Positions 9,864-16,661 of a stretch of DNA of 26,809 nucleotides are shown here, in pieces. The notes beneath the pieces were generated by a model. It saw only the letters and a list, made by a program, of their open reading frames with translations, made no database searches and was not told the origin of the DNA. Numbering within the stretch: position 1 is the first letter of the stretch; each line of letters opens with the position of its first letter. The position numbers were made by a program, and so were the translations under genes. This DNA is from Chara braunii (lineage: Eukaryota > Streptophyta > Charophyceae > Charales > Characeae), in contig BFEA01000051.1 of the NCBI GenBank assembly GCA_003427395.1, positions 1,455,453-1,482,261 on the forward strand, read 5' to 3'.

Positions 9864-10796
9864 GACTGCAGCAACAGCCTGTAGGGAAGGCACAGTAACC
9901 ACACCAAGAGAAGCACACTGCCAACTTAGACTCAAAAACCCGGACCAGAACAAACCAGCCACTTGCTACGAGACAAAACTCTGCACATCATAATGAGCAA
10001 ATGCACGTTCAACCTTTGGTCCAGGTCACAAGTCATATCAAGCAAGACTTCGTCTTCCTGTGTCACCATAGCCTGCGTCTTCCCAAAAACTCAACAATGC
10101 AGATCCTACTACCGGTTTCATCCGTCTGCGCGGACTCATCAAGTAGGTACGTCACCAAGGACGTTGAAGTCGAAAGAGAGGTCATCAGCCTTGCCTCCCG
10201 TAGCTTTATCGTGTCTAGGTCATGCCTACTCGTGTTTGCAAACCAGAGGACATTAAAATAAAATAAATAAAAAAATATATCCATAATATCAATCTCCGTA
10301 CGGGAGCACCAAAACTGCTCGCTGGGAGGAAGATTCAAAAACCCCCGTACGAACTCCGCCGAGGGACCGCGCAGAACTGACAAGTACGGGTATCACCGAG
10401 GGGCCGTATGTGTTCGCCGAGGGACCGCGCGAACCGGCAAGTAAAGGAAGGGAGATAAGGGCGCTATCCTGCCTTATAAGGTTAAAGTCGGTTACCCCCT
10501 GGCGCCACGTGTCGGTGTCAGCGGGTATCAGACCATCCGAAACTACCTTTCTGCCAAAATCGGGACGTGCAGAACAACGATACGCAAGACAAAATTAAAA
10601 AAATTGGAAATTAAAAATTACTTGCTACGGATGCACGTAGTCCTAAGCACAGTATGTGTACGTTGTCCTGGGACATGAGCCGTACTTTCCCAGATCAGCC
10701 CTCAGTGCCTCTTTTTCCACATGCTGTGGCATCCGGTGTACAACGTCTTCAGTAAGGGTTCTCCCGTAACCTTGGCCAACTTGGCCAAGGATCCCA
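9859..10796 (-). repeat. Downstream (3') pseudo-LTR of the PLE
   Basis: It aligns over its whole length to 15399-16335. It contains the last ~31 codons of the RT frame (10796-10702), then the 3' untranslated part. An internal 58-bp tandem repeat carries GCCGAGGGACCGCGC at 10358-10372 and again at 10416-10430. A hammerhead-like motif at 10147-10105 has one core change. The outer end abuts (GA)n. Confidence 0.93.
10105..10147 (-). ncRNA. Hammerhead ribozyme motif with altered core (downstream pseudo-LTR)
   Basis: On the minus strand this copy has stem I CCTAC (10147-10143) and GTAGG (10109-10105), stem II GTCCG/CGGAT, GAAA, and the ACCGGT palindrome followed by A at the predicted cleavage site (after 10110). 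The core reads TTGATGA (10142-10136) instead of CTGATGA. That replaces the invariant C3, which pairs with G8 in hammerhead structures, so self-cleavage is expected to be weak or absent. Confidence 0.7.
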
Positions 10797-10989
10797 GAGA
10801 GACCTCCGGGGGGTACCCCCGGAGGTGGCTTTCAGCCAAAGTGTATATTACCGGACCAACCACCAAAGCCGCTGACGTGGACGAGTGCCAAACCCTCTTT
10901 AGTGTTGCTAAGAGTGCGACCTTCTTGGTTCTTTTTTCGGAGTAGCTTGCGAAGTCCTGCATAGTCTGATACCTCAACTTACCATTGGC
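10702..10989 (-). CDS. RT thumb / C-terminal extension, in frame after a TGA
   Basis: This segment continues the RT reading frame directly after the TGA at 10992-10990. It contains TKKVALLATLKRV, then LAESHLRGYPPEV. This fits the thumb of PLE RTs, where a Lys precedes a helix with Leu and Arg and an 'RGYP' motif follows. It ends at 10702 inside the downstream pseudo-LTR. An RT lacking it would stop just after motif E, so either the TGA is a disabling mutation or it is read through. The alternative of an independent small gene is unlikely, because there is no ATG between the TGA and the conserved part. Confidence 0.7.
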   Translation of the reverse strand, partial: ANGKLRYQTMQDFASYSEKRTKKVALLATLKRVWHSSTSAALVVGPVIYTLAESHLRGYPPEVSLGSLAKLAKVTGEPLLKTLYTGCHSMWKKRH

Positions 10990-12717
10990 TCACAGCGAGT
11001 CCGTGTTCTTTGTATCTTGTACGAAATGTATCTGCACTGGCTCCGATATCAGATGCATCTTGCCCCCAATGAAAGGCCAAGAGTTCTCATTCTCGTCCTT
11101 TCGGACAAGTTTGAGTCTCGAGTCGTATGCTGCTTCAAACTTCAACAGGATTTCCTGGGATTTGTCCAAGGAGCTTCCCGTGTCCGTACATCCGACAACG
11201 AGTGAAACGTCGTCTATCATTCTCCATCCTTTTACTAATCTCCGATCCGTTCCCAATGATCGCAGGAACTTACTTTCCGCCATTGCACATGTCACAGTCG
11301 CCAGTACGGGGCTCAGAGTCTTGCCCATCGGTATCCGGACTACCTGTCGCTTGATAACTTTTCCACATACCATATACGCATGCGAAAGGTCGTAATCGAC
11401 CATCTTCGAGATGTGAGCCAGTTTGACGTTCGTGTACCCTGGTTCCGACCTCTTGGTCTTGGCCATGACGCAGTATTTCCCTTTCGTGGCCACTCTGATC
11501 TGCGCATAACCTTGGTTATCAAACACTCGCAGGAGTTCGTACACAACGTTTGTTACTGCAGTGTGCGGGATCGAGGAAAACATTTCCTTGATGTCGTAAC
11601 ACCTTCCCATCGTCATGGTGCAACCCTGTCTTCCCAACAGTTCCCCCGCTGTCGTCGCTTCCTCCTTGAATTTCTGTGTAGAGTTGAGGTGGAAGTTCAG
11701 GCTGCTGTCGTATCTAGTGATTAAGCAGTACAACGCCCGTGCACACCTTCGTTGCCCGACCATCGCTGGGTCACTGCATGCTGGGGCAATTGGTCTCCAT
11801 CGCAGTAGATCCTTGTCCTTAGGAATAATGTACGCCTTCCCCAACTTTCCCTCTATCTTCCAGGTTCCCACTGCTGCGAGTCTTGTCTTCAGATAATCCT
11901 TCTTACACATAGCCAGCACATCCGGTTCCGAGCTGACCACTGTCTCGTAGTCGGAGTTCCAGGTGAACATGCAGCCGTACGCATGCCGGTACAACACTGG
12001 GCAGACGACAGCCGTATCGCCGCTGTTCCGGTCGACCGGTGTGAGTACCAGCCCAGCGAACTGAGTAGCCCATTCCCTAACCTGTGGGTCTGTCCAGGTC
12101 TGCGGGTTAGTCTTTGTAGTAGTGGTGAAATACCTCCCTACATCTATCTCATCATCCGGGTGGTGTTTGAGGTGTGTCGTCGCCATCATTACTCCGTGCG
12201 CTACTTCTTTAACCTGTTTAGGTCGTGCGTTCATGGTCACGTTCTTAGCATTTTTTACGAACGCAGGTACGTTCGCCATATCGGCGAATCTAGTCAGTAC
12301 ATGCCCGTCATGCTTATTCAGCCCGAAATTCGCACATGGACAATGTGCCCGAAGCGTGTGCGTGTACCGTCGTTGTGTGTGTATGATCTCGCCAACTTTC
12401 CGATTTCCAGTGTTAATTATTCTAACCTTCCTCTTGATGAACGTGGCCACTGACTCATTTTCCATTTTCGCCTCAATCAACTTTTCAGTCACTCTCCTCA
12501 CTTCCGTCTTCAGCACAGTAGCACAGTAGGGAAACTTCACAGTCACTCTCCTCCTAACGCTGATGCCTGTCTTTCGTCGTATCAAGCGATCTATTTTCGA
12601 TTTGAGTCTATTTCTAGTCTCCTTCCTAGCGAACAGGCTAGCAGCCCTGTAGAGCCCCACGAGCTTGCTAATCGAGTAGCGTGTGAGTGATCCGGCCATT
12701 CTTGGTTGTTTTAGTAG
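10990..12717 (-). CDS. PLE reverse transcriptase with CxC motif
   Basis: An ATG at 12699 gives 569 residues; the frame opens at 12717. Residues 1-110 are basic. CPC at 120-122 is the CxC motif that links endonuclease and RT in permuted PLEs. RT motifs follow: PVDRNSGDTAVV (221-232, motif 1), WRPIAPACSDPAM (301-313, motif 2), DIKEMFSSIPH (369-379, motif A, catalytic Asp369), RIPMGKTLSPVLA (455-467, motif B), MIDDV (494-498, motif C, Asp496/497), and WPFIGGKMHL (541-550, motif E). About 55 residues separate motifs 2 and A, compatible with the insertion-in-fingers domain reported for permuted PLEs and telomerase. The catalytic Asp triad is intact. The reading frame overlaps the preceding segment by up to 47 nt and is shifted +1 relative to it. 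It ends at a TGA just before the thumb. Confidence 0.95.
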   Translation of the reverse strand, partial: LLKQPRMAGSLTRYSISKLVGLYRAASLFARKETRNRLKSKIDRLIRRKTGISVRRRVTVKFPYCATVLKTEVRRVTEKLIEAKMENESVATFIKRKVRIINTGNRKVGEIIHTQRRYTHTLRAHCPCANFGLNKHDGHVLTRFADMANVPAFVKNAKNVTMNARPKQVKEVAHGVMMATTHLKHHPDDEIDVGRYFTTTTKTNPQTWTDPQVREWATQFAGLVLTPVDRNSGDTAVVCPVLYRHAYGCMFTWNSDYETVVSSEPDVLAMCKKDYLKTRLAAVGTWKIEGKLGKAYIIPKDKDLLRWRPIAPACSDPAMVGQRRCARALYCLITRYDSSLNFHLNSTQKFKEEATTAGELLGRQGCTMTMGRCYDIKEMFSSIPHTAVTNVVYELLRVFDNQGYAQIRVATKGKYCVMAKTKRSEPGYTNVKLAHISKMVDYDLSHAYMVCGKVIKRQVVRIPMGKTLSPVLATVTCAMAESKFLRSLGTDRRLVKGWRMIDDVSLVVGCTDTGSSLDKSQEILLKFEAAYDSRLKLVRKDENENSWPFIGGKMHLISEPVQIHFVQDTKNTDSL

Positions 12718-12958
12718 TCATTGCAGAGTGGTCTTGTGTTTCTCCGTGGTCGTGGCCGTTCTCGTAATCTTCCGGAAGACAGATCCCGCCCTGTTGGCAT
12801 ATCTCTTTCGCGTGCTTCAAATACAGGCTTCTCTCGTTCACATGGATCATCGTTTCTCCGAATTTGACCACCACCTCCCTCCACCCATCCGCCCACGATT
12901 GTCCAGCGCTGAACACGACCTCCTGATCTCGCTCCTGTTTCTCGTACTTTTCGCGTAA
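12668..12958 (-). CDS. ORF2 linker between endonuclease and RT
   Basis: It lies in the endonuclease frame, immediately after the TAG at 12961-12959, and ends at a TAG at 12670-12668. The start of this part is charged and helix-prone (LREKYEKQERDQEV). A segment with two cysteines (ICQQGGICLPEDY) and a His/Lys/Thr-rich end follow. No named domain is recognised. Read together with the flanks it looks like the linker of a single endonuclease-RT protein. The RT frame starts inside its end, with ATG at 12699, by a +1 shift or re-initiation. It has no convincing start codon of its own. Confidence 0.6.
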   Translation of the reverse strand, partial: LREKYEKQERDQEVVFSAGQSWADGWREVVVKFGETMIHVNERSLYLKHAKEICQQGGICLPEDYENGHDHGETQDHSAMTTKTTKNGRITHTLLD

Positions 12959-13585
12959 CTAGTTCAAGAGAGATGTCCTTATCCCGTCACTCGTCTTAAA
13001 ACTTACCACCGTCCTTCCTCTCGTCTCTACTCCCCGTTTCTTTCTCTCCCGTCTCCCTCTCCGCTTCCTCGTTCTTTTGCCCATTCTCCCGCCTAGACCT
13101 AGCGTGTTCAGACTAGGGGACAGCTCCCGAATCAAGTGCTTTTCAAACGCCAAATCATCTTCTTCAGTCGTGTGTCTGATCGGTACGACCACGAACTTAT
13201 CCAACCCGAAAGTCCTCATCCAACGGTATAACTGTCGTGCTTTCCCTAGTTGCTTGCCGACCGCGACTGAGAGATGTTGTCTCCATCTATGTAGGATTGG
13301 CCTCGCCGTATACTCGACGTACAGCCGCTTGGACCACGGGCTTAGAATAACATAAGTCCCGCCGGTCTTCAGTTCTAAGACTTCCTTCGTAAGTTCCGTC
13401 TTATCGAGGTATTTTGTCAGCCACTTCATCTGTCGTGCGCATGCCAGCAATAGCGTGGTGGAGGTTATCCTTCTCTCAACCCGAGCCGCCTCTTCGCCCT
13501 TCGTACCCCACCCTCGGAGGGTCACTCGTAGTTCCAAGCATGAGCGTAAGGTTTCCAAAAGCTCAGCGATGGAGGGCTGCCTGAG
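12959..13585 (-). CDS. GIY-YIG endonuclease segment of PLE ORF2
   Basis: The segment follows an in-frame TGA at 13588-13586. It contains GGTYVIL (the GIY part, Tyr at residue 69 counted from 13558), then KRLYVEYT in place of the usual Y(I/V)GxT, HRWRQHL with the catalytic Arg, AFEKHLIREL with the catalytic Glu139, and LSPSLNT with the family's terminal Asn. In PLEs this enzyme nicks target DNA to prime reverse transcription. There are no cysteines within the core (residues 60-155), so the CCHH Zn site of other PLE endonucleases is absent. The Gly of YIG is Glu (codon GAG), a possible G-to-A decay mutation. A strongly basic tail (about residues 160-185) follows. The segment ends at a TAG at 12961-12959. 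Confidence 0.86.
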   Translation of the reverse strand, partial: LRQPSIAELLETLRSCLELRVTLRGWGTKGEEAARVERRITSTTLLLACARQMKWLTKYLDKTELTKEVLELKTGGTYVILSPWSKRLYVEYTARPILHRWRQHLSVAVGKQLGKARQLYRWMRTFGLDKFVVVPIRHTTEEDDLAFEKHLIRELSPSLNTLGLGGRMGKRTRKRRGRRERKKRGVETRGRTVVSFKTSDGIRTSLLN

Positions 13586-13930
13586 TCAATTTGACCTCGG
13601 CTCCGATACCGGTTCCGACTTCTGACCGGACTCGCTGGCAGGTGCAGAGCGCAGTATCGTCTTCGGAGCCTCTGTCAGCTCCGCCTTACCCCTCGTCGTA
13701 ATTGTTGACTTGGCTACACGTGGTGTTGTCTTGGTATCCATCTCGGTTTCCTGTCCGATCCTTAGAGAGGTGGTCTTCTTCGTAAGTGGAGTAAAAAACC
13801 CCTCGTACGCCAAGTCAGTTTGCTTTTTCACCAGTTCCATGATCATCTCGTTCTTCTTCGCCGACTTAATCCCATGCTTCGTACACAGCTCCCGCAACTG
13901 CGATACTTTTTGAGCTGAATACTGTTTCAT
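13586..13930 (-). CDS. PLE ORF2 N-terminus with SAP-like motif
   Basis: The ATG at 13930-13928 overlaps the ORF1 TGA as ATGA. Residues about 4-36 (YSAQKVSQLRELCTKHGIK, then a Lys-rich turn and MIMELVKKQ) follow the helix-turn-helix pattern of SAP motifs, which bind AT-rich or scaffold-attached DNA. The rest (residues 45-114) is Ser/Thr/Lys/Pro-rich and probably disordered. The frame stops at TGA (13588-13586) and continues in the same frame directly into the endonuclease, so this is probably the N-terminus of ORF2. The SAP call rests on pattern only. Confidence 0.7.
   Translation of the reverse strand: MKQYSAQKVSQLRELCTKHGIKSAKKNEMIMELVKKQTDLAYEGFFTPLTKKTTSLRIGQETEMDTKTTPRVAKSTITTRGKAELTEAPKTILRSAPASESGQKSEPVSEPRSN
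13927..13930 (-). promoter_or_regulatory. ATGA stop-start overlap between ORF1 and ORF2
   Basis: The ORF2 ATG (13930-13928) and ORF1 TGA (13929-13927) share two bases. Such overlaps support termination-reinitiation in several non-LTR retrotransposons. Its use here is inferred. Confidence 0.7.
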
Positions 13931-14796
13931 GACCGCCAGAGTGTAGTCATGAAGCCTTCTTTTGATCCTCCTCCCGCGATTCCCTTGTACCCTCTTGTGA
14001 GTGGTGTCCTCGGCTCAATGGAACTCTTCTTGGTAGGTGATGTTGGCGTGTTCGACTTCTTCGAGCATTCCTCCTTCTCTGTAGTGCCAGTAGGAACTTT
14101 CTTGGTGCCTCTCCTGCTGCCGTGCTTCTCTCTTGATCGTGTCTTCTTCTCCTTCCTCAGTAATCTTGCGACTCGCAATAACTCCTTCTCTGAGTCGGAG
14201 GAGTTATCGGATGCTGAGCTGCTACTTTTCTCCATATCCGATGAGGAAGAAGAGTTAGATTCTATGATCTTTAGGGTGGTCCTCGTCTTCTTAGTTTGCT
14301 TCCTTGACTTGTTTCGTTTCTCATTGTCCTTGAGTATTGCCTTGCTATAGGGAGATATCCTCGGGCTGGTCTTCTTAGTAGCCTTCTGAGTCTGCAATCT
14401 TGCTTCCTGTTCTCTCGCCCTGGCTGCCGCTTCTTCTTGCTGTTTCTTCCATGTTTCGGCAATCTCCGCTTGCAGTTGCAATCTGAATTCTTTCGTTCTT
14501 CTTGCCATGTCCATCTCTCTTCTCATCTCTTCCTCCTCTCGGAGTCTTTTCTGTTCCTCCTCCTCTCTCCGTTTCCTTTCCTCCGCTCTTTCCTTCATCA
14601 AGTCTCTCACGAAGACATGAATTTCATCGTCCTGTTGTGTCGGTTTTCCTCGTTTCGCCCAACATTCCCGAGCTATGTGTCCGGTCTTCCCACATTCGTT
14701 GCATCGAGGTCCGTTCTCTCTTCCTCCCCAACTCCCATTGCCTCCGTTGCTCCCCATGTTGCCGTTGTTACTTCCAAAACCGCCGTTGTTATTCAT
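13927..14796 (-). CDS. PLE ORF1: CCHC zinc-knuckle, coiled-coil protein
   Basis: I chose the ATG at 14796 (289 residues). An in-frame GTG at 14820 lies upstream, but the ATG directly precedes the Asn/Gly-rich start. Residues 1-30 are Asn/Gly-rich. A CX2CX4HX4C knuckle follows at 32-45 (CNECGKTGHIAREC). Residues about 60-135 are a long charged Glu/Arg-rich helix likely to form a coiled coil. Residues 185-215 are Ser/Asp-rich, and the end is basic. The layout is that of a Gag-like nucleic-acid-binding protein that could coat the element's RNA. It lies between the pseudo-LTRs on the same strand and is coupled to ORF2 by an ATGA overlap, so I assign it to the PLE. The frame is intact. Confidence 0.85.
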   Translation of the reverse strand: MNNNGGFGSNNGNMGSNGGNGSWGGRENGPRCNECGKTGHIARECWAKRGKPTQQDDEIHVFVRDLMKERAEERKRREEEEQKRLREEEEMRREMDMARRTKEFRLQLQAEIAETWKKQQEEAAARAREQEARLQTQKATKKTSPRISPYSKAILKDNEKRNKSRKQTKKTRTTLKIIESNSSSSSDMEKSSSSASDNSSDSEKELLRVARLLRKEKKTRSREKHGSRRGTKKVPTGTTEKEECSKKSNTPTSPTKKSSIEPRTPLTRGYKGIAGGGSKEGFMTTLWRS

Positions 14797-15398
14797 CCTG
14801 ATTTTCTCCCAACGTCTCACCGTTCCTCTACTGCAGTGTTCCTTCTTTGGTAGGTGTGCTATTTGCTATCTCCGACGTACTATCTGCTATCTCCCGGCTT
14901 CCTCCCAAATCAGAGAGAAAATACCAACTTGGCCTGCCTACAACCTCCAGATGTCAGCGATCTCATCGACCTCCTGTCCCCGCAGCCTACGTCTCTACCT
15001 CAGGATCCGAAGTGCTCTTCTGTCCTATAGACAACCGTCCTAGTTTTGGGTTCGGAGATTAGATTCGTTGTTGCGAAGATCGACCGAATTGTGTGTTGCA
15101 AGTAGTCCTCCAATAATCTAACTAGCCTGGCTCAACCTCCGTATGACTATTCCGTCTCCTCACTTGTCCACAACACTCGCATACGTTAGGCATAGTGGAT
15201 CACGTTGCTAAAGCAAGAACCAACAGCCCGAATCCTATCAAAATGAGTCCTAATCCGAACAAAACCTCCCGGGTCGTGCCTCCCATTTTCTATAATGCTA
15301 TTGTTACTTCTCCCGACTACCGATCTGTCGTAACACTAAAAAAAACTATCACAGCCACCGTGAAGCTCGAAATACTCCGGTTACTGTGTTCCCAAGAG
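14797..15398 (-). other. PLE 5' leader between pseudo-LTR and ORF1
   Basis: About 600 nt of non-repeated element DNA lies upstream of ORF1. It holds two short ATG-started frames, listed separately or noted here. One is 15286-15200. The other, 15193-15122, encodes 23 residues with CECC near the start. No conserved domain was seen. The junction with the upstream copy is at about 15398, where the copy's GTGGCAG end meets unique sequence. Confidence 0.7.
15200..15286 (-). CDS. Small hydrophobic leader ORF (28 residues)
   Basis: ATG at 15286, TGA at 15202-15200. After seven polar residues the peptide is almost entirely Leu, Ile, Gly, Phe, Val and Ala (VLFGLGLILIGFGLLVLALA). This is the profile of a single membrane-spanning helix. 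It lies in the PLE leader upstream of ORF1 and may be an upstream ORF, an expressed micropeptide, or chance. Function unknown. Confidence 0.35.
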   Translation of the reverse strand: MGGTTREVLFGLGLILIGFGLLVLALAT

Positions 15399-15645
15399 TG
15401 GCAGACTGCGGCAACAGCCTGTAGGGAAGGGCACAATAACCACACCAAGAGAAACACACCGCCAACTTGGACTAAAAAAAACGGACCAGAACAAACCAGC
15501 CACTTGCTACGGGACAAAACTCTGCACATCATAATGAGCAAATGCACGTTCAACCTTCGGTCCAGGTCACAAGTCATATCAGGCAAGCCTTCGTCTTCCT
15601 GTGTCACCATAGCCAGCGTCTTCCCAAAAACTCGACAATGCAGAT

Positions 15646-15688
15646 CCTACTACCGGTTTCATCCGTCTGCGCGGACTCATCAGGTAGG
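15646..15688 (-). ncRNA. Type I hammerhead ribozyme with palindromic stem III
   Basis: Read 5'-3' on the minus strand: stem I CCTAC (15688-15684), core CTGATGA (15683-15677), stem II GTCCG (15676-15672) with a six-base loop and CGGAT (15665-15661), then GAAA (15660-15657), CCGG (15656-15653), TA (15652-15651), and stem I partner GTAGG (15650-15646). Cleavage is predicted after 15651 (a GUA site). All core bases are present, stem I has five Watson-Crick pairs, and stem II has four plus one G-U pair. Stem III is the self-complementary ACCGGT with no loop, so it can form only between two molecules or two repeats. Dimeric hammerheads of this sort are known from PLEs and some satellite RNAs. Confidence 0.85.
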
Positions 15689-16240
15689 TTCGTCATCAAG
15701 GACGTTGAAGTCGAAAGAGAGGCAATCGGCCTTGCCTCCCGTAGCTTTATCGTGTCTTGGTCCTGCCTACTCATGTTCGCAAACCAGAGAAAATTAAACT
15801 AAAATAAATAAAAAAATACATCCAGAATATCAATCTCCGTACGGGAGCGCCAAAACTGCTCGCTGGGAGGAAGATTCAAAAACCCCCGTACGAACTCCGT
15901 CGAGGGACCGCGCAGAACTGACAAGTACGCGTATCACTGAGGGGCCGTACGTGTTCGCCGAGGGACCGCGCAAACCGACAAGTAAAGGAAGGGAGATAAG
16001 GGCGTTATCCTGCCTTATAAGGTTAGAGTCAGTTACCCCCTGGCGTCGCATGTCGGTGTCAGCGGGTATCACACCATCCGAAACTACCTTTCTGCCAAAA
16101 TTGGGACGTGCGGAACAACGATACGCAAGACAAAATTAAAAAAATTGGAAATTAAAAATTACTTGCTACGGATGCACGTAGTCCTAAGCATAGTATGTGT
16201 ACAGTCCTGGGACATAAGCCGTACTTTCCCAGACCAATTC

Positions 16241-16335
16241 TCAGTGCCTCTTTTTCCACATGTTGTGGCATCCTGTGTACAACGTCTTCAGTAAGGGTTC
16301 TCCCGTAACCTTGGCCAACTTGGTCAAGGATCCCA
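16241..16335 (-). pseudogene. Truncated RT C-terminus in upstream pseudo-LTR
   Basis: The last ~31 residues of the RT thumb extension (LTKLAKVTGEPLLKTLYTGC, then HNMWKKRH and a stop) match the end of the frame at 10796-10702, with one clear residue change (HS to HN). Its left neighbour in the reading direction is the (GA)n microsatellite, so it is cut off at the 5' side. Confidence 0.85.
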
Positions 16336-16336
16336 C

Positions 16337-16429
<93 letters not shown>

Positions 16430-16579
16430 NNNNNNNNNNNNNNNNNNNNNNNNNNNNNNNNNNNNNNNNNNNNNNNNNNNNNNNNNNNNNNNNNNNNNNN
16501 NNNNNNNNNNNNNNNNNNNNNNNNNNNNNNNNNNNNNNNNNNNNNNNNNNNNNNNNNNNNNNNNNNNNNNNNNNNNNNN

Positions 16580-16660
<81 letters not shown>
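16336..16660. repeat. (GA)n microsatellite interrupted by an assembly gap
   Basis: The GA tract runs from 16337 to about 16659, with 150 Ns at 16430-16579. It is the 5'-side border of the PLE. The true length is unknown. Confidence 0.97.
16430..16579. other. Assembly gap (150 N)
   Basis: A run of 150 N lies within the (GA)n tract. Confidence 0.99.

Positions 16661-16661
<1 letters not shown>

Larger units (their letters stand above)
9859..16335 (-). mobile_element. Penelope-like retroelement, permuted (endonuclease before RT), Chlamys/Naiad type
   Basis: This ~6.5-kb unit is bounded by direct repeats of ~938 bp (9859-10796 and 15399-16335). On the minus strand it encodes, in order, a CCHC/coiled-coil ORF1, a SAP-like motif, a GIY-YIG endonuclease, a CxC motif and an RT with thumb. 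Canonical PLEs carry the endonuclease after the RT. Endonuclease-first order with a CxC linker is the published hallmark of the Naiad/Chlamys group. There are no cysteines between the GIY and YIG motifs, so the Zn-binding CCHH set of other PLE endonucleases appears absent, as reported for Chlamys of green algae, spike mosses and slime molds. The direct repeats are pseudo-LTRs: the right copy is a 5'-truncated tandem copy that still carries the end of the RT frame. They differ by about 5-6% by eye. I see no protease, integrase, RNase H or primer-binding site, which argues against an LTR retrotransposon. Confidence 0.93.
15399..16335 (-). repeat. Upstream (5') pseudo-LTR of the PLE: 5'-truncated tandem copy
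   Basis: It aligns with 9859-10796, and differences are mostly transitions. At its right end (16335-16241) it keeps a remnant of the RT C-terminus (LAKVTGEPLLKTLYTGCH). This shows that it is a truncated element copy lying upstream of the full-length one in the direction of transcription, as in other PLE tandems. It contains the intact hammerhead core at 15688-15646. Its right end abuts (GA)n. Confidence 0.93.

Noticed and set aside
10990-10992. Selenocysteine at the TGA before the RT thumb
   Set aside because: Suggestive because relatives encode selenoproteins, but other stops (TAG) and a frame change occur in the same ORF and I saw no SECIS-like hairpin. Decay is simpler; kept only as a check.
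11983-12529. Plus-strand open frames opposite the RT
   Set aside because: They are antisense shadows of the RT coding sequence, which carries all RT motifs in order.
9859-16335. LTR retrotransposon interpretation of the direct repeats
   Set aside because: No TG...CA ends, primer-binding site, protease, integrase or RNase H. GIY-YIG plus a PLE-type RT and a truncated coding end within the repeat indicate pseudo-LTRs.
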